DNA of 64,000 bases, taken from the NCBI RefSeq assembly GCF_001908205.1, contig NZ_LGHL01000014.1, positions 28,700 through 92,699 on the forward strand, written 5' to 3'. Position 1 is the first letter of the stretch. Each line of letters opens with the position of its first letter. The DNA is from Bradyrhizobium sp. NAS80.1 (GTDB lineage Bacteria; Pseudomonadota; Alphaproteobacteria; Rhizobiales; Xanthobacteraceae). Positions 63,157 through 64,000 of the stretch are shown here, one piece after another. Position numbers and translations under genes: made by a program. The notes under the pieces were generated by a model. It worked only from the letters and a program-made list of their open reading frames with translations, was not told where the DNA came from and made no database searches.

Positions 63157-64000
63157 CTATTCGGAAACGGTCGTCACCACGGAATTGACCGGGCGCTGGC
63201 TCACCGTCGGCAGCTTGATGTCCTTGAGCAGCTCCTGGTCGTATTCGGGCAGCGTCGAGACCGGAGCCTTGGCGCGCATCGCCACCACCTTGTAGCCGCC
63301 GGCCTTGAGGCGGTTCAGGAGCTCGGGCAGGGCCTCCGCGGTATGCTTCTGGAAGTCGTGCATCAGGATGATGCCCTTGCCCTTGCTGTCGAGCTTCTTC
63401 ATCACGGTGTCGATCACCTTCTCGGGCTTGGAGGCCTTGAAGTCAAAGGAATCGAGGTCGCACGAGAAGATCGCGATGTTGCGGGTGCCGAGATAGGTGA
63501 CCATCTCCGGCGGATGCTGCAGCGCAGGGAAGCGGAAGAACGGCGAGGGCGAGATGCCGCCGAGCGCCCATTTCACGGCGCTGAAGCCCCTCTCGATTTC
63601 GTCCTTTCTCTGCTGCTCGGTCAGCTTCTTGTTGTTGAGATTGGCGTGCGACCAGGTATGCGCGCCGACCGTGTGGCCGGCGGCATAGACCTGCTTCAGG
63701 ATCTCAGGTTCATAGGTCGAGTGTTTTCCGATCGGGAAGAAGATGCCCGTCGTGCACTCATCGGCCAGCGCCTTCAGCACAGCCGGCGTGTTGTGCGGCC
63801 ATGGACCGTCGTCGAAGGTCAGCACCACCTCGTGGTCACGCAGGAAGTCGAGCTCCTTGAAGTGCTCGAAGCCGAAGCCGGGACCTCCCGTCGTGTCGAT
63901 CTCGACGGTGCGAGCGACGCCGAGCGCATTCGGGTTGTTGCAGGCGGCGCGCGCCGGCTGCTGCGCCTGTTGCGGCGGGGGCGGATTGACGGAGGCGGCT
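63157..64000 (-). CDS. Polysaccharide deacetylase family protein, N-terminus cut off
   Basis: The reverse strand is open from the window end to a stop at 63157 (281 codons seen). It begins with a Pro/Gln/Ala-rich stretch and CNNPNALGVARTVEIDT. A NodB-homology domain follows: VVLTFDDGPWPHNTPAVL with the metal-binding Asp pair, HTWSHANL with the His pair, FFRFPAL and IILMHDFQKHTAEALP. Such enzymes remove acetyl from N-acetylglucosamine in chitin, peptidoglycan or exopolysaccharide. A signal peptide probably lies outside the window. It precedes the DHFR-fold gene on the same strand. Confidence 0.88.
   Translation of the reverse strand, partial: AASVNPPPPQQAQQPARAACNNPNALGVARTVEIDTTGGPGFGFEHFKELDFLRDHEVVLTFDDGPWPHNTPAVLKALADECTTGIFFPIGKHSTYEPEILKQVYAAGHTVGAHTWSHANLNNKKLTEQQRKDEIERGFSAVKWALGGISPSPFFRFPALQHPPEMVTYLGTRNIAIFSCDLDSFDFKASKPEKVIDTVMKKLDSKGKGIILMHDFQKHTAEALPELLNRLKAGGYKVVAMRAKAPVSTLPEYDQELLKDIKLPTVSQRPVNSVVTTVSE

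Overview
The window reads as a piece of a Bradyrhizobium-like chromosome (Alphaproteobacteria, Hyphomicrobiales). The evidence is high GC content, the gene orders fabD-fabG-acpP-fabF-mltG-yicC-gmk and lptF-lptG-lptD-surA-pdxA-rsmA, several small secreted proteins of kinds common in Bradyrhizobium, and many dispersed palindromic repeats between genes. It is almost entirely chromosomal core. I see no tRNA, rRNA, CRISPR array, insertion sequence, integrase or phage gene. || Layout. 1-1.0 kb: rpsF-rpsR and the start of a DUF2232 membrane protein, on the minus strand. 1.3-3.1 kb: a TetR regulator with a perfect palindrome in its leader, followed by a fatty acid desaturase. 3.3-10.1 kb: fatty acid synthesis (fabD, fabG, acpP, fabF), then mltG, yicC and a frameshifted gmk. 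10-13.2 kb: exported or small proteins of unknown role. 13.4-22.1 kb, minus strand: lptF-lptG-lptD-surA-pdxA-rsmA, tightly overlapped, then a zinc alcohol dehydrogenase. 22.4-25.7 kb: pepA-holC, then a frameshifted lipoprotein gene and a frameshifted acetyltransferase gene. 26-30.3 kb: ABC-F ATPase, a small Gly/Trp-rich secreted protein, ndk, terC. 30.3-34.9 kb: ppx, ppk1 and the DnaA-inactivation homologue hdaA. 35-37.7 kb: a CDP-alcohol phosphatidyltransferase, purM-purN and a cold-shock protein. 38.1-39.3 kb: an outer-membrane beta-barrel protein. 39.3-44.0 kb: a LysR regulator divergent from two degenerate GNAT proteins, an isochorismatase-fold protein lacking two of its three usual catalytic residues, a 56-residue small protein and a class III aminotransferase. 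44.2-49.0 kb: rnd, a 36-residue membrane peptide, an exported protein, a compact trimeric autotransporter adhesin and an AraC regulator. 49.3-53.3 kb: a metallophosphoesterase, two sugar-type ABC permeases and a solute-binding protein, with no ATPase gene. 53.6-64 kb: selO, aspS, a 655-residue AsmA-like unknown, maeB, a DoxX protein, a DHFR-fold reductase and a truncated polysaccharide deacetylase. || How the genes work together. Much of the window serves the cell envelope: fatty acid supply and desaturation, LPS export and assembly (LptF/G/D, with SurA as chaperone), peptidoglycan chain termination (MltG), phospholipid synthesis and outer-membrane adhesins. A second theme is phosphate and nucleotide metabolism (ppk/ppx, ndk, gmk, purM/N, and a phosphodiesterase beside a transporter). 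|| The three reading-frame breaks (gmk, lipoprotein, GNAT) deserve attention. Two are single-base gains in runs of 6 G and 7 C, which suggests sequence error rather than biology. The most interesting uncharacterised unit is the LysR/GNAT/GNAT/pseudo-isochorismatase cluster at 39.3-42.5 kb.
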